A model generated the notes under the pieces. That model did not search any database and had not been told where the DNA came from. It was given only the letters and a program-made list of their open reading frames with translations. From NCBI RefSeq assembly GCF_039536765.1, contig NZ_BAAAZF010000001.1, positions 620,001 through 684,000 on the forward strand: a stretch of DNA of 64,000 nucleotides, written 5' to 3'. This document shows, in pieces, positions 10,840 to 20,651 of the stretch. Source of the DNA: Parerythrobacter jejuensis. Its GTDB lineage: Bacteria; Pseudomonadota; Alphaproteobacteria; Sphingomonadales; Sphingomonadaceae. The position numbers and the translations under genes are program-made. How positions within the stretch are numbered: position 1 is the stretch's first letter; every line of letters begins with the position of its first letter.

Positions 10840-11882
10840 CCGTAGTGCCCCGTGGCCATAAGATAGCCGCTAATCAGGAAAACAAACAGCAGGCTCATCG
10901 GCAGGAACACCTTCCATCCGAGCCGCATCAGCTGGTCGTAGCGGTACCGTGGTACCGTTCCCCAGATCCAGCTGAACATCAGGAAGAACAGGAAGGTTTT
11001 CAGCAGGAACCAGACGAAGCCCGGCACATAATAGAGCGGTGCCCAGTCGATCGGGGGCAGCCATCCGCCGAAGAACAGCAGCGTGTTGAGGCTGCACATC
11101 AGCAGGATGTTGGCATACTCGCCCAGCCAGAAGAGCGCGAAGCTCATCGAGCTGTATTCGGTCTGGTATCCGGCGACGAGCTCGCTTTCCGCCTCGGTCA
11201 GGTCGAATGGCGCGCGTTGCGTTTCGGCGAGGCAGGAAATGAAGAACAGCACCCACATCGGGAACAGCAACAGGTTGAAGAAATATCCGTTGACGATGCC
11301 GAGCCCGTGCCCGCGCTGCGCCTCGACAATTTCGCTCAGGTTGAAGGTACCAGCCCACAGCACCACGCAGATCAGGATGAAACCGATCGAGACCTCGTAA
11401 GAGATCATCTGGGCCGCGGCGCGCATGGCGGAGAAAAACGGATATTTCGAGTTACTCGCCCACCCGCTCATCACGATGCCGTAAACACCCAGCGAGCTTA
11501 TCGCGAGAACATAGAGCAGCCCGACATTGATATCGGCCAGCACCATACCGGCATCGAACGGGATAACCGCCCACGCGACCAGGGCCACGGTGAAGGTGAT
11601 GATCGGCGCGAGCAGGAAGATCACCTTGTTCGCAGCGCTGGGGATGATGGTTTCCTGCAGGAACACCTTCAGCCCGTCGGCAAAGCTTTGCAGCAGGCCG
11701 AGCGGACCAACCACGTTGGGTCCGCGCCGCAGCATAATCGCGCCCAGCACCTTGCGATCGACATAGATTACCATCGCGACCGCCAGCATCAACGGCAGAG
11801 CGATCAGCAGAATGCCAGCAATGGTCGCGGTCGCCCACGCCCATTCGTAATTCATGCCGAGGGATTGGAAGAATTCGGTCAT
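10836..11882 (-). CDS. nuoH: NADH-quinone oxidoreductase subunit H
   Basis: This 348-residue membrane subunit of complex I connects the quinone site to the pump modules. The motifs [17 protein letters not shown] and [19 protein letters not shown], with the E-channel acidic residues and the quinone-pocket loop, are present. Eight or nine transmembrane helices are expected. The start at 11882 overlaps the nuoG stop (ATGA). Confidence 0.97.
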   Translation of the reverse strand: MTEFFQSLGMNYEWAWATATIAGILLIALPLMLAVAMVIYVDRKVLGAIMLRRGPNVVGPLGLLQSFADGLKVFLQETIIPSAANKVIFLLAPIITFTVALVAWAVIPFDAGMVLADINVGLLYVLAISSLGVYGIVMSGWASNSKYPFFSAMRAAAQMISYEVSIGFILICVVLWAGTFNLSEIVEAQRGHGLGIVNGYFFNLLLFPMWVLFFISCLAETQRAPFDLTEAESELVAGYQTEYSSMSFALFWLGEYANILLMCSLNTLLFFGGWLPPIDWAPLYYVPGFVWFLLKTFLFFLMFSWIWGTVPRYRYDQLMRLGWKVFLPMSLLFVFLISGYLMATGHYG

Positions 11883-13900
11883 TCTGCCGCCTCCGCCAGT
11901 TCATCCCCATGGAGCAGCTCTGCCGAGCATTGCTGCATCACCGCGCTAGCGCGGGCGATGGGGTTGGTGAGGTAGAAATCCTGGATCGGATAAGCAGTGA
12001 TCGTACCCTCCGCCTTGGCCTTGCTGTCTGCCTTGGGCAGCTTGCCATAATCGGCGAGGCCCTCTTCGCCCAATGCAGGAACTTCCGCAATCATCGCGGC
12101 CTGCAATTCGGCGAAGCTGTCGAACCCGACCTCCACGCCCAGCGCATCGGCCAGCGCGCGCAGGATTGTCCAGTCTTCGCGGGCATCGCCGGGCGCGAAC
12201 ACGGCTTTCTCGGCATATTGCACGCGGCCTTCGGTGTTGACGTAGGTGCCATCCTTCTCGGCGTAGCTCGCCGCCGGCAAGATGATATCCGCCTGATGCG
12301 CGCCCTTGTCGCCGTGATGGCCGATATAAACCTTCAGCGCATCGGCAAATGGCTCGAAATCCATCTCGTCAGCGCCAAGGCACAGGATCACCGATGGCTT
12401 CGCCGCCACGATATCCGCCATACCGCCCTTTTGCGCATAGCCGAGCATCAGCCCGCCCATCCTGGCAGCCGAGAAATGCATCACGTTGAAGCCGTTCCAG
12501 CCATCCTTCACCAGCTTGTACTTGTCGGCGAAAGCAAGCCCGGCCCCGAGCGCACCCTTGGCCAGTGCAGCACCACCCATGATGATGGCCGGGCGCTCTG
12601 CCGCCTTGAAAGCATCTGCCGCGTCTTTCGGCAGCTTGGACAGGACAGACAGGTCTTCGCCCAGGAATGCCGCGGGGTAAGTCGGGTCCCAGTCAGGCCC
12701 GATCACGAACACCTTCGCGCCGCGCTTCACAGCCTTGCGAATGCGGACATTCACCAGCGCCGCCTCGTGGCGGATATTGCTACCGACGATCAGGATCGCA
12801 TCGGCATTTTCCATGCCGGCAAAGGTCGTGTTGAAATTGACGGCGGCGAGGTTCGACACGTCATAATCCATGCCGGTCTGGCGGCCTTCGAGCAGCGTGC
12901 TGCCCATCGCGCCGAGCAGAGCCTTGGCTGCGAACATTGTCTCGCAATCGACCATATCGCCCGCGACTGCGGCAATGCTCTTGCCTGGCCCCGCTGCCTT
13001 GTGGGCCTTGGCGATGGCCTTGAAGGCTTCGTCCCACGTGGCAGGCTTCAGCCCGCCGCGCTTGCGCATGAAGACCTTGTCGAGGCGCCGTTTCTGCAAG
13101 CCATCGACCTGATAGCGGCCTTTGTCGCTCAACCACTCCTCGTTCACGTCATCATTGATGCGCGGTAGTGCGCGCATGACTTCGCGGCCTTTGGAATGCA
13201 GCGTGATATTCGCGCCGACCGCATCCGATACATCGATGCTGAGCGTTTTTTTCAGCTCCCACGGACGTGCTTCGAAGGCGTAAGGGCGCGATGTGAGCGC
13301 GCCGACAGGGCACAGGTCGATGACATTCGCGCTCAGCTCGTGCTCGGCCGCCTGTTCCAGATAGGTTGTGATCTGCATGTCTTCGCCGCGATAGATCGCA
13401 CCGATTTCATCAACACCGGCGATTTCTTCGGAAAAGCGGACGCAACGGGTGCAATGGATGCATCGGGTCATGATCGTTTTGATCAGCGGGCCCATATATT
13501 TCTCGGTCACTGCGCGCTTGTTCATGTCGTAGCGCGAACCGCCACGGCCATAGGCGACGGCCTGGTCCTGCAAATCGCACTCGCCGCCCTGATCGCAAAT
13601 CGGGCAATCGAGCGGATGGTTGATCAGCAGGAATTCCATCACGCCTTCGCGCGCGGTCTTCACCATCTCGCTGTCGGTGCGGATTTCCTGACCGTCGGCA
13701 GCGGGCAGCGCGCAGCTTGCCTGCGGTTTGGGCGGTCCCGGCTTCACTTCGACCAGACACATGCGGCAATTGCCCGCAATGCTCAGTCGCTCGTGATAGC
13801 AAAAGCGCGGGATTTCCTTGCCCGCAAGCTCCGCCGCCTGCAGCACGGTCGCGCCGTCCGGAACCTCGATTTCCTGTCCGTCTACGGTGACTTTAGGCAT
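11879..13900 (-). CDS. nuoG: NADH-quinone oxidoreductase subunit G
   Basis: This 673-residue iron-sulfur subunit carries the [2Fe-2S] and [4Fe-4S] clusters of the NADH-dehydrogenase arm. An N-terminal 2Fe-2S ferredoxin domain ([19 protein letters not shown]) is followed by the [17 protein letters not shown] histidine-ligated cluster motif, [10 protein letters not shown], and then a molybdopterin-oxidoreductase-like domain. This is the short alphaproteobacterial/mitochondrial form rather than the 900-residue E. coli form. The ATG at 13900 overlaps the stop of the small secreted protein gene just upstream. Confidence 0.97.
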   Translation of the reverse strand: MPKVTVDGQEIEVPDGATVLQAAELAGKEIPRFCYHERLSIAGNCRMCLVEVKPGPPKPQASCALPAADGQEIRTDSEMVKTAREGVMEFLLINHPLDCPICDQGGECDLQDQAVAYGRGGSRYDMNKRAVTEKYMGPLIKTIMTRCIHCTRCVRFSEEIAGVDEIGAIYRGEDMQITTYLEQAAEHELSANVIDLCPVGALTSRPYAFEARPWELKKTLSIDVSDAVGANITLHSKGREVMRALPRINDDVNEEWLSDKGRYQVDGLQKRRLDKVFMRKRGGLKPATWDEAFKAIAKAHKAAGPGKSIAAVAGDMVDCETMFAAKALLGAMGSTLLEGRQTGMDYDVSNLAAVNFNTTFAGMENADAILIVGSNIRHEAALVNVRIRKAVKRGAKVFVIGPDWDPTYPAAFLGEDLSVLSKLPKDAADAFKAAERPAIIMGGAALAKGALGAGLAFADKYKLVKDGWNGFNVMHFSAARMGGLMLGYAQKGGMADIVAAKPSVILCLGADEMDFEPFADALKVYIGHHGDKGAHQADIILPAASYAEKDGTYVNTEGRVQYAEKAVFAPGDAREDWTILRALADALGVEVGFDSFAELQAAMIAEVPALGEEGLADYGKLPKADSKAKAEGTITAYPIQDFYLTNPIARASAVMQQCSAELLHGDELAEAAE

Positions 13901-14165
13901 CGGTTTCTTCCTGTTTGTGGGCCTTGAGCGCGCCGAAAAGGCGGCCCATGCTCATCCCGTCAGTGTCTACGGGACACTTGGCAACACCTTCCTTGAGGGC
14001 CGCCAGAAATGCCTCCTGGCTTTCTGCGTCGCGAATCTTGCCGATCAAGTCAGGATCCTTCTCCGCAAGACACGCAACGAAAGCCGCCTCCTTGCCCTCA
14101 GCAGGCTCCGCAACTTGCGAAAGGGCCATCAGAGGCAAGGCAAATGTGAGCGCTAGCAGCTTCAT
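13893..14165 (-). CDS. Small secreted protein between nuoF and nuoG
   Basis: This 90-residue protein has a clear signal peptide ([24 protein letters not shown]). The mature part holds two cysteines ([11 protein letters not shown] and [10 protein letters not shown]), which could form a disulfide. The ATG at 14165 overlaps the nuoF stop (ATGA), and the stop overlaps nuoG by 8 bases. That double coupling decides this start over longer frames running back into nuoF. I cannot name a family. It is probably periplasmic and of unknown function. Confidence 0.72.
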   Translation of the reverse strand: MKLLALTFALPLMALSQVAEPAEGKEAAFVACLAEKDPDLIGKIRDAESQEAFLAALKEGVAKCPVDTDGMSMGRLFGALKAHKQEETDA

Positions 14166-15454
14166 TCCGCCGCCTCCGCAAACTGCGCGTTGTGCTCTTC
14201 GATCCGGCGTTCCAGCTCGGGGCGGAAGTGCTTGATCAGGCCCTGGATCGGCCACGCTGCTGCGTCGCCCAGCGCGCAAATGGTGTGGCCTTCGACCTGC
14301 TTGGTTACCTGATGCAGCATATCGATTTCCTCGATTGCAGCATCGCCGGTGCGCAGTCGTTCCATCATACGCCACATCCAGCCCGTGCCTTCGCGGCACG
14401 GCGTGCACTGGCCACAGGATTCATGCTTGTAGAAATAGCTGATCCGGCTGATCGCGCGAACAATATCGGTGGATTTGTCCATTACGATCACGGCCGCGGT
14501 ACCGAGGCCGGAACCAACAGCTTTCAGCCCGTCAAAATCCATCGGTGCGGTGCGGATATCATGCGCAGGCACCAGCGGAACGGATGAGCCGCCAGGAATC
14601 ACCGCCAGCAGATTGTCCCACCCGCCGCGAATGCCGCCGCAATGCTTCTCGATCAGCTCCTCGAACGGGATGCTCATCTCTTCTTCGACGACGCACGGCT
14701 TTTCGACATGCCCGCTGATCTGGAACAGCTTGGTGCCGTGATTGCCTTCATTGCCGAACCCGGCAAACCAAGCCCCGCCGCGCCGCAGGATCGTGGGGAC
14801 GACCGCGATGCTCTCGACATTGTTGACCGTGGTTGGGCAGCCATAGAGGCCCGCGCCGGCCGGGAATGGCGGCTTGAGCCGTGGCTGGCCCTTCTTGCCC
14901 TCCAGACTTTCGATCATCGCGGTTTCTTCGCCGCAGATATAGGCGCCTGCACCGCGATGCATGAAGACTTCGAAATCATAGCCGCTGCCGCTGGCATTTT
15001 TGCCAATCAGGCCGGCATCATATGCTTCGTCAATCGCGGCCTGTAGAACTTCGGCTTCACGAATATATTCGCCGCGAATGTAGATATAGGCGGCGCGTGC
15101 GCGCATCGCGAAACCGGCGACCAGCGCGCCTTCGATCAGTTTGTGCGGATCGTGGCGGATAATCTCGCGATCCTTGCAGCTGCCCGGCTCGGATTCGTCA
15201 GCATTGATGACGAGAAAAGACGGGCGACCGTCTTTCGATTCCTTGGGCATGAACGACCATTTGAGGCCCGTGGGGAAGCCGGCCCCACCTCGCCCGCGCA
15301 GGCCGGAATCCTTGATTTCCTGAATGATCGAATCATTGCCACGTTCGATCAGGGCCTTGGTGTTGTCCCAGTCCCCGCGCGCCTGTGCTGCCTTGAGACC
15401 CCAATTCTGGAAGCCATAGACATTGGTGAAGATGCGATCCTTATCGGCCAGCAT
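14162..15454 (-). CDS. nuoF: NADH-quinone oxidoreductase subunit F
   Basis: This 430-residue subunit binds FMN, NADH and [4Fe-4S] cluster N3, and is the electron entry point of complex I. The glycine-rich nucleotide motif [13 protein letters not shown], the FMN region [18 protein letters not shown] and the cluster motif [11 protein letters not shown] with a distal HTICALGD cysteine are all present. The length is standard. The ATG at 15454 lies inside the end of the upstream 61-residue gene, an overlap of 14 bases. Confidence 0.97.
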   Translation of the reverse strand: MLADKDRIFTNVYGFQNWGLKAAQARGDWDNTKALIERGNDSIIQEIKDSGLRGRGGAGFPTGLKWSFMPKESKDGRPSFLVINADESEPGSCKDREIIRHDPHKLIEGALVAGFAMRARAAYIYIRGEYIREAEVLQAAIDEAYDAGLIGKNASGSGYDFEVFMHRGAGAYICGEETAMIESLEGKKGQPRLKPPFPAGAGLYGCPTTVNNVESIAVVPTILRRGGAWFAGFGNEGNHGTKLFQISGHVEKPCVVEEEMSIPFEELIEKHCGGIRGGWDNLLAVIPGGSSVPLVPAHDIRTAPMDFDGLKAVGSGLGTAAVIVMDKSTDIVRAISRISYFYKHESCGQCTPCREGTGWMWRMMERLRTGDAAIEEIDMLHQVTKQVEGHTICALGDAAAWPIQGLIKHFRPELERRIEEHNAQFAEAAE

Positions 15455-15626
15455 CGCTAGCTCCTGTCTTTCTCAACACTCTCAACTGGCGCAGCGCCAG
15501 CGCTTGAAACATCAAGCCCATACCCATCAGGCCAATGCCCAAGGGCCGTTCACCCGACGCGGCCAGATAGGCCCCGACGCCGAAGCCGACCATGCCGGCG
15601 ATAGCCAAGGCGAGAACACCGCCCAT
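15441..15626 (-). CDS. Small two-helix membrane protein in the nuo operon
   Basis: This 61-residue protein has two hydrophobic stretches (about residues 3-22 and 29-43), both rich in glycine, alanine and leucine, and a basic C-terminus. Its ATG overlaps the stop of the 59-residue gene upstream (ATGA), and its end overlaps nuoF by 14 bases. No family is recognised. The tight coupling on both sides argues that it is translated. It could be a complex I assembly or supernumerary factor, but that is only inference. Confidence 0.6.
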   Translation of the reverse strand: MGGVLALAIAGMVGFGVGAYLAASGERPLGIGLMGMGLMFQALALRQLRVLRKTGASDAGR

Positions 15627-15805
15627 CAGTCGGCCTCACCCGGATCGGCGGCTTCCGCAGCTTTCTTGCGGCCTTGCCAATGCAGGAACAGCATCGTGAT
15701 GCCGCCGAACACATAGACAAAGCCGATGCTCTCGGCGTCGACGTAGAATGTACGCACGCCGAAAATGATGAAAAAGATTCCGCCGACCAGCAGGAGCAAC
15801 TGCAT
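15626..15805 (-). CDS. 59-residue membrane protein between nuoE and nuoF
   Basis: This gene is below the usual 60-residue cut-off and is easily missed. The protein begins MQLLLLVGGIFFIIFGVRTF, continues with a second hydrophobic stretch (IGFVYVFGGITMLFLHW) and ends with a basic-then-acidic tail (QGRKKAAEAADPGEAD). The ATG at 15805 overlaps the nuoE stop (TAATG). The stop at 15626-15628 overlaps the next small gene (ATGA). With coupling at both ends and two good membrane helices, I am fairly confident it is real. Function unknown. Confidence 0.65.
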   Translation of the reverse strand: MQLLLLVGGIFFIIFGVRTFYVDAESIGFVYVFGGITMLFLHWQGRKKAAEAADPGEAD

Positions 15806-16473
15806 TACCAGTCCCCCCGGTAATCGTGATTGGCGTCGACCATGTCCTTCAGCGTCGTCGGTCCGCCTGAAGGTTCCGACGTGTGCCGCCCCGGCTCCTG
15901 CGTCCCGGCCTTGGGTTGTTCGCCCTTGGCCAGCGCGTCGAGCACGGCATCGAGCCGCTCCACGGTCAGGTCTTCGTAATTGTCGTCATTGATCTGGACC
16001 ATCGGCGCAGTGGCGCAATTGCCCATGCATTCGACTTCGGTGAGGGTCCAAAGGCCGTCTTCGGAGACCTTTCCCTTGGCCATTCCGCGCTTCTTGCAGG
16101 CGGAGATAATGTCATCGCTGCCGCGCAGCATGCAAGGCGTCGTGCCGCATACCTGGACGTGATATTTTCCAACCGGAACAAGGTTGTACATGAAATAGAA
16201 GGTGGCGACCTCGACCACGCGAATGATCGGCATGTCGAGATATTCGGCGACATATTCCATCACCGGCAGCGGCAACCAGCCCTGCGTCTCGGTCTCTTCA
16301 CCAACCTGGCGCTGGGCCAGATCGAGCAATGGCATGACTGCCGATTTCTGGCGGCCTTCCGGATATTTGGCGATATGCTTGTCAGCAGCCGCCTTGTTCT
16401 CTTTCGTCCATTCGAAAGAGCTCCAGCGGTCCCGCAATTCAGGCGTATCTGGTGCTAGGTGGCGATCAGCCAT
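15805..16473 (-). CDS. nuoE: NADH-quinone oxidoreductase subunit E
   Basis: This 222-residue 24-kDa-type subunit binds [2Fe-2S] cluster N1a next to the FMN subunit. The thioredoxin-like ferredoxin motif is complete: CGTTPCMLRGSDD supplies the first pair and CMGNCATAPMVQIND the second. The C-terminal 40 residues are a polar extension common in alphaproteobacteria. The ATG at 16473 overlaps the upstream 60-residue gene by 8 bases. Confidence 0.96.
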   Translation of the reverse strand: MADRHLAPDTPELRDRWSSFEWTKENKAAADKHIAKYPEGRQKSAVMPLLDLAQRQVGEETETQGWLPLPVMEYVAEYLDMPIIRVVEVATFYFMYNLVPVGKYHVQVCGTTPCMLRGSDDIISACKKRGMAKGKVSEDGLWTLTEVECMGNCATAPMVQINDDNYEDLTVERLDAVLDALAKGEQPKAGTQEPGRHTSEPSGGPTTLKDMVDANHDYRGDW

Positions 16474-16648
16474 TCGAAAGCCTCATTTGAAGATAGCGGC
16501 CGACATACAGCCCGATGACAGCGGCAAAGGCCGTCGAGAGAATTTCCTTCAGCGCCACCTCGCCATGAAACACAGCGAGATAGGCCGCGACGGCGGAGGC
16601 GAAGGCCGCAAAAGCTGCGACGAAGATGAAGAGTTCGCGGAGGATCAT
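16466..16648 (-). CDS. Small membrane protein upstream of nuoE
   Basis: This 60-residue protein has two hydrophobic segments (residues 5-27 and 35-52) with almost no polar loop, and a basic C-terminus (GRYLQMRLSNG). The ATG at 16648 overlaps the stop of the gene upstream (ATGA), and its end overlaps nuoE by 8 bases. I do not recognise it. A competing frame in the same place is compositionally implausible (arginine-rich, no coupling). Likely a real inner-membrane peptide with unknown role. Confidence 0.58.
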   Translation of the reverse strand: MILRELFIFVAAFAAFASAVAAYLAVFHGEVALKEILSTAFAAVIGLYVGRYLQMRLSNG

Positions 16649-17073
16649 GAGTCACGCCGCCCTACTCTAGCCGCCGGAGCTGTGGGGCGTGCACATTCAG
16701 GCGTGTCGATCCTCGAATAACTCAGCTGCGCGAAAACATCGGGCGACGTCGCGCGATCGAGGCCGAGTACGAGCACATTGCTGTCACAGCCAGAGCGTTG
16801 GTTGGCGGCACTATCGCAGGTGTAGCTGATGCGAACGCGCGCGCCGGGACCTTGATCGGTTTCCCTTTTGATCTGTGTGCAGTCCGAAAGGCGTGCAATT
16901 AAGCCCGCTGCGGTAAGAGCGCTCCGATCGGTATCGTGAGCTGAGAAGCGCATGGATTCCAGAACGTCAGTATCGCCTGCAGCAATGGCTCGCTCGGCCC
17001 GCTCGACGATATTTGACGCCTCTGCGCCTCCAAGCAGCATCAAAACCGATGCGCAGACTCCATGCAAAATCAC
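16645..17073 (-). CDS. Uncharacterised exported protein between nuoD and nuoE
   Basis: This 142-residue protein has a signal-peptide-like start ([20 protein letters not shown]). The mature part begins with a helical repeat-like stretch ([20 protein letters not shown]) and contains four cysteines (SDCTQIK, YTCDSAA, SGCDSN, PECARP), suggesting disulfides in the periplasm. The start is GTG at 17073, overlapping the nuoD stop (GTGA). The stop overlaps the following small gene. No family is recognised. Confidence 0.62.
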   Translation of the reverse strand: MILHGVCASVLMLLGGAEASNIVERAERAIAAGDTDVLESMRFSAHDTDRSALTAAGLIARLSDCTQIKRETDQGPGARVRISYTCDSAANQRSGCDSNVLVLGLDRATSPDVFAQLSYSRIDTPECARPTAPAARVGRRDS

Positions 17074-18281
17074 CGGTCACACTCCCCGAACACGATATCG
17101 AGCGCGCCAAGAATGGCGGTGGCGTCGGGCAGCATGTGGCCTTTGGACATGAAATCCATCGCCTGCAGGTGCGAGAACGCCGTCGGGCGGATTTTGCAGC
17201 GATACGGCTTGTTGCTGCCGTCGCTCACCAGATAAACGCCGAATTCACCCTTGGGGCTTTCGGTCGCGACGTAGACTTCGCCCGCAGGGACGTGGAAGCC
17301 CTCGGTATACAGCTTGAAGTGGTGGATCAGGCTTTCCATCGACTGCTTCATCTCTCCGCGCTTGGGCGGGGAGACTTTGCCATCGGTGCTGGCAACCGGG
17401 CCTTGCGGCATCTGCGCCAAGCACTGCCGGATGATCTTCGCACTCTCGCGCACTTCCTTCACCCGCACCATGAAGCGATCATAGCAATCCGAATTGGTGC
17501 CGACGGGAATGTCGAATTCCATCCGGTCATAGACATCGTAGGGCTGCGATTTGCGCAGGTCCCACGGCACGCCGGCCGCGCGGATCATTGGGCCGGAGAA
17601 GCCCCAGCGCACCGCATCATCCTTGCTCACGACGGCGATATCGACGTTGCGCTGTTTGAAGATGCGGTTGTCCATCACCAGGCTCATCGCGTCGTCGAAC
17701 AGCTGGAAGAACCGGTTGTCGAGCCATTCGCCGATATCGACGAGCAGTTTTTCCGGCACATCCTGGTGCACGCCGCCGGGACGGAACCAGGCGCTGTGCA
17801 TGCGCGCACCGCTGGCCCGCTCGAAAAAGTTCATGCAATCTTCGCGCAGGTCCATGATCCACAGGTTCGGCGTGAACGCACCCACATCGAGGATATGCGC
17901 GCCCATATTGAGCATGTGATTGGAAATGCGCGTCAATTCGGCGAACAGCACGCGCAGATACTGGGCCCGTTCGGGCACTTCGACATTGAGCAGCTTCTCG
18001 ATTGCGAGGACGTAGCTGTGTTCCTGGCACAGCGGCGAACAGTAATCGAGGCGGTCGAAATAGGGGAGCGCCTGGAGGTAGGTCTTGTGCTCGATCAGCT
18101 TTTCCGTGCCGCGGTGCAGCAGGCCGACATGCGGATCGATCCGTTCGATGATCTCGCCATCCAGCTCCATCACCATTCGCAAAACGCCGTGTGCGGCGGG
18201 GTGCTGGGGGCCGAAATTGAGCGTGTAGTTGGAAATTACATCGCCATCAGTGGTCGGTGATTCTTCGAGTTGAACGCTCAT
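17070..18281 (-). CDS. nuoD: NADH-quinone oxidoreductase subunit D
   Basis: This 403-residue 49-kDa-type subunit forms the quinone-binding pocket together with NuoB. The N-terminal [13 protein letters not shown] motif carries the pocket histidine, and the body is a hydrogenase-like large subunit fold ending in a conserved arginine/aspartate tail (DIVFGECDR). I choose the ATG at 18281 because it makes an ATGA overlap with the lipoprotein gene upstream; an in-frame start four codons earlier lies inside that gene. Confidence 0.96.
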   Translation of the reverse strand: MSVQLEESPTTDGDVISNYTLNFGPQHPAAHGVLRMVMELDGEIIERIDPHVGLLHRGTEKLIEHKTYLQALPYFDRLDYCSPLCQEHSYVLAIEKLLNVEVPERAQYLRVLFAELTRISNHMLNMGAHILDVGAFTPNLWIMDLREDCMNFFERASGARMHSAWFRPGGVHQDVPEKLLVDIGEWLDNRFFQLFDDAMSLVMDNRIFKQRNVDIAVVSKDDAVRWGFSGPMIRAAGVPWDLRKSQPYDVYDRMEFDIPVGTNSDCYDRFMVRVKEVRESAKIIRQCLAQMPQGPVASTDGKVSPPKRGEMKQSMESLIHHFKLYTEGFHVPAGEVYVATESPKGEFGVYLVSDGSNKPYRCKIRPTAFSHLQAMDFMSKGHMLPDATAILGALDIVFGECDR

Positions 18282-18814
18282 CCGCAAATCCATTCGCCGC
18301 TGAAATTCTGGGTCTGTCCGGCCGCATCTGTCACCACCACATTGGCCTGGCTGCGGGTGGCGTTACCGGCAATCGGGGCGACGCTGATGCTGACCCCATC
18401 GGCACCGAACGTGGTCCCGGCCTTGATCGCATCGAGCCCGCCTGCCGCATCAACCACGACCAGCTCTCCGCCGACGCGGATCACGCCCTTGCCGCCCTGT
18501 ATATTGCCCGATGTGAACAGCACTTCGCGCCCGACATCCTGAAACACACAGCCGCCATCGCGCTGGCCAAGATCGACTGTGCCGATATCGCCCAACCGTT
18601 CAAGCTGCTTCACATCAGCGCCAGCGGGAACACTCTGGACCGCAGCATTGGCGATCGGAGCCTGCGCACCGTTAGTATCCTGAGCCTGAGCAGCAGGAGC
18701 CGCACCCTGCACCCCGCCAATACGGTCCGCAAAGTCTTGCGCGCTCTGGGGCTCGCCTTGCTCGGAGCAGGCAGCCAGAACCATCAGGGATGCTGCGACA
18801 AACAGGCGAGTCAC
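18278..18814 (-). CDS. Putative lipoprotein encoded between nuoC and nuoD
   Basis: This 178-residue protein begins with a lipoprotein signal peptide whose lipobox is LAAC (cysteine at residue 16), followed by SEQGEPQS. A low-complexity alanine/glutamine linker runs to about residue 65, followed by a small beta-rich domain with two further cysteines (GGCVFQD and EWICG at the very C-terminus). The gene overlaps nuoC and nuoD by 4 bases each. It interrupts what is a contiguous C-D pair, or even a CD fusion, in many bacteria. The family is not recognised. Confidence 0.72.
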   Translation of the reverse strand: MTRLFVAASLMVLAACSEQGEPQSAQDFADRIGGVQGAAPAAQAQDTNGAQAPIANAAVQSVPAGADVKQLERLGDIGTVDLGQRDGGCVFQDVGREVLFTSGNIQGGKGVIRVGGELVVVDAAGGLDAIKAGTTFGADGVSISVAPIAGNATRSQANVVVTDAAGQTQNFSGEWICG

Positions 18815-19524
18815 TTGTCCACTCCCTTGGCAGCCTTCTCTTCGGCTTTCTTCCCTGCGCCAGTATCTTTGGGGCCCTCGGTCACCTTTGGCTTGTCGAC
18901 ATCCGGCACGTCGGCCTTCTCGTCACCCGGCAGCTGATAATCGGCTCCTTCCCACGGCGAGAGGAAATCGAAGCTGCGCAAATCCTGCGCGAGCTCGACC
19001 GGCTCGTAGACAACGCGCTTTTCCTCTTCGGAGTAACGCAGCTCGGTATATCCGGTCAGCGGGAAATCCTTGCGGAAGGGATGCCCTTCGAAACCATAGT
19101 CGGTCAGGATGCGGCGCAGGTCGGTGTTGCCATCGAACAGTACGCCATACATGTCGAACACTTCACGCTCGAGCCAGCCGGCATTGGGCCACAGGGTCGT
19201 AATGGTCGGGACCGGCGTCGTCTCGTCGGTACATACCTTCACCATCACGCGGTGGTTCTTGGTCAGGCTGAGCAGCATATAGACGACTTCGAACCGCTCG
19301 GCACGCTCGGGGAAATCGACCCCGGCCATTTCCATCATCTGCTGGTAATCGTAATCGTCGCGCAGGGTACGCAGCGCGTTCTCAATCTGGTCCCGCTCGA
19401 CCGTGATCGATATCTCGCCATGCTCTTCCTGCGAAGAGACAACCATATCGCCAAGCGCCGCGACCAGCGTGTCGCGCACGCCTTCGTTGGAGGCGAATTT
19501 CGGAGCGGAGTGAACAACAGCCAT
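18811..19524 (-). CDS. nuoC: NADH-quinone oxidoreductase subunit C
   Basis: This 237-residue 30-kDa-type subunit of the peripheral arm stabilises the NuoB/NuoD quinone module. The family signature ERE(V)[16 protein letters not shown] followed by [18 protein letters not shown] is clear. The last 50 residues form a charged lysine- and aspartate-rich tail typical of sphingomonads. It lies 9 bases after nuoB and overlaps the following lipoprotein gene by 4 bases. Confidence 0.96.
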   Translation of the reverse strand: MAVVHSAPKFASNEGVRDTLVAALGDMVVSSQEEHGEISITVERDQIENALRTLRDDYDYQQMMEMAGVDFPERAERFEVVYMLLSLTKNHRVMVKVCTDETTPVPTITTLWPNAGWLEREVFDMYGVLFDGNTDLRRILTDYGFEGHPFRKDFPLTGYTELRYSEEEKRVVYEPVELAQDLRSFDFLSPWEGADYQLPGDEKADVPDVDKPKVTEGPKDTGAGKKAEEKAAKGVDK

Positions 19525-19533
19525 GCCCTGCCC

Positions 19534-20130
19534 CTATCGCTCGATCGTGCCGACGCGGCGGATTTTGCGTTGCAGCTGCATCACGCCGTACAGCAGCGCC
19601 TCTGCCGTTGGCGGGCACCCGGGTACATAGATGTCCACCGGAACGATCCGGTCACATCCGCGCACTACGGAATAGCTGTAGTGGTAGTAGCCACCACCAT
19701 TGGCGCAGCTGCCCATGCTGATCACATATTTGGGCTCAGACATCTGGTCGTAAACCTTGCGCAGGGCCGGTGCCATCTTGTTGCACAATGTGCCCGCGAC
19801 AATCATCAGGTCCGACTGGCGCGGGGATGCGCGCGGGGCGGCACCGAACCGTTCCATGTCATAACGCGGCATATTGGCGTGGATCATCTCCACCGCACAG
19901 CACGCCAGGCCGAAGGTCATCCACCAAAGCGAGCCGGTCCGCGCCCACTGGAACACGTCTTCGGTAGACGTGACGAGGAAACCCTTGTCGTTCACTTCGG
20001 TCTGCAGCGCGTGGAAATAGTCAGCGTCAGGCTGCCGCACTTCGCCCGGTTGGGCGGTCGGCATCTGGTCCATATTGGCGGGCGTCAGCCCCGCCAGAGT
20101 GGTGTTGGCTGTGGTGTTCTGCGTGCTCAT
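19534..20130 (-). CDS. nuoB: NADH-quinone oxidoreductase subunit B
   Basis: This 198-residue subunit holds [4Fe-4S] cluster N2, the last electron carrier before quinone. The adjacent cysteines in GLACCAVEM, the third in [11 protein letters not shown] and the fourth in [11 protein letters not shown] give the full ligand set. The start is the ATG at 20130, one base past the nuoA stop; a longer frame using TTG at 20172 would run into nuoA and is less likely. A 35-residue N-terminal extension precedes the conserved domain, as in other alphaproteobacteria. Confidence 0.96.
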   Translation of the reverse strand: MSTQNTTANTTLAGLTPANMDQMPTAQPGEVRQPDADYFHALQTEVNDKGFLVTSTEDVFQWARTGSLWWMTFGLACCAVEMIHANMPRYDMERFGAAPRASPRQSDLMIVAGTLCNKMAPALRKVYDQMSEPKYVISMGSCANGGGYYHYSYSVVRGCDRIVPVDIYVPGCPPTAEALLYGVMQLQRKIRRVGTIER

Positions 20131-20131
20131 A

Positions 20132-20506
20132 TCATTCCCACTCCAGCGCGCCTTTCTTCCACTCGTAAGCAAAGCCTACAGTGAGAATGGCGAGGAAGAT
20201 CATCATGCCGATCCAGCCGACCCAGCCCGTATGATCGAGGCTGACCGCCCACGGAAACAGGAAGGCAACCTCCAGGTCGAAAATGATGAACAGGATCGCG
20301 ACCAGGTAGAACCGCACGTCGAAGCGGCTGCGCGCGTCCTCGAACGCGGGAAAGCCGCATTCATATTCGCTCAGTTTCTCGGCATTCGGACTGTGCGCAC
20401 CGGTCAGGCGCGAGACGCCCATCGGCAGGAACACGAACAGGGATGACAGACCCACTGCGATAAACAGGAAGATCAGGATCGGGAGGTATTGCGAAAGGTC
20501 GACCAA
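20132..20506 (-). CDS. nuoA: NADH-quinone oxidoreductase subunit A
   Basis: This 124-residue three-helix membrane subunit is the first gene of the nuo operon. The conserved [21 protein letters not shown] motif region includes the loop cysteine that is exposed in deactive complex I. There is no ATG start; I choose TTG at 20506 because it gives the [11 protein letters not shown] beginning I associate with this subunit. TTG at 20521 would add five residues. Neither has a strong ribosome-binding site. Confidence 0.92.
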   Translation of the reverse strand: MVDLSQYLPILIFLFIAVGLSSLFVFLPMGVSRLTGAHSPNAEKLSEYECGFPAFEDARSRFDVRFYLVAILFIIFDLEVAFLFPWAVSLDHTGWVGWIGMMIFLAILTVGFAYEWKKGALEWE

Positions 20507-20571
20507 TTGCTGACTCGCCAAGGCTGTATTTCGGTTGGGTGCGCCCTAGTCCTGCCTCCCCCAACGCGCAA

Positions 20572-20602
20572 GGGGGCGAAGGCCCGTATTGCCCCCGCCC
20601 CC
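20572..20602 (-). other. G-rich hairpin upstream of nuoA
   Basis: An inverted repeat (GGGGGCG at 20572-20578 and CGCCCCC at 20596-20602, loop 17 bases) lies between the aldehyde dehydrogenase stop (20652) and nuoA. Transcripts running into nuoA would carry it about 65 bases before the start codon. No T-tract follows, so it is not a classical intrinsic terminator. It may be a leader structure or an attenuating hairpin, and I saw no convincing -35/-10 pair in this 145-base gap. Confidence 0.35.
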
Positions 20603-20651
20603 GTGCAAAATCCGCAACTTGTTGTGCGCTTCGTTGACCTAAGACGTGCGC

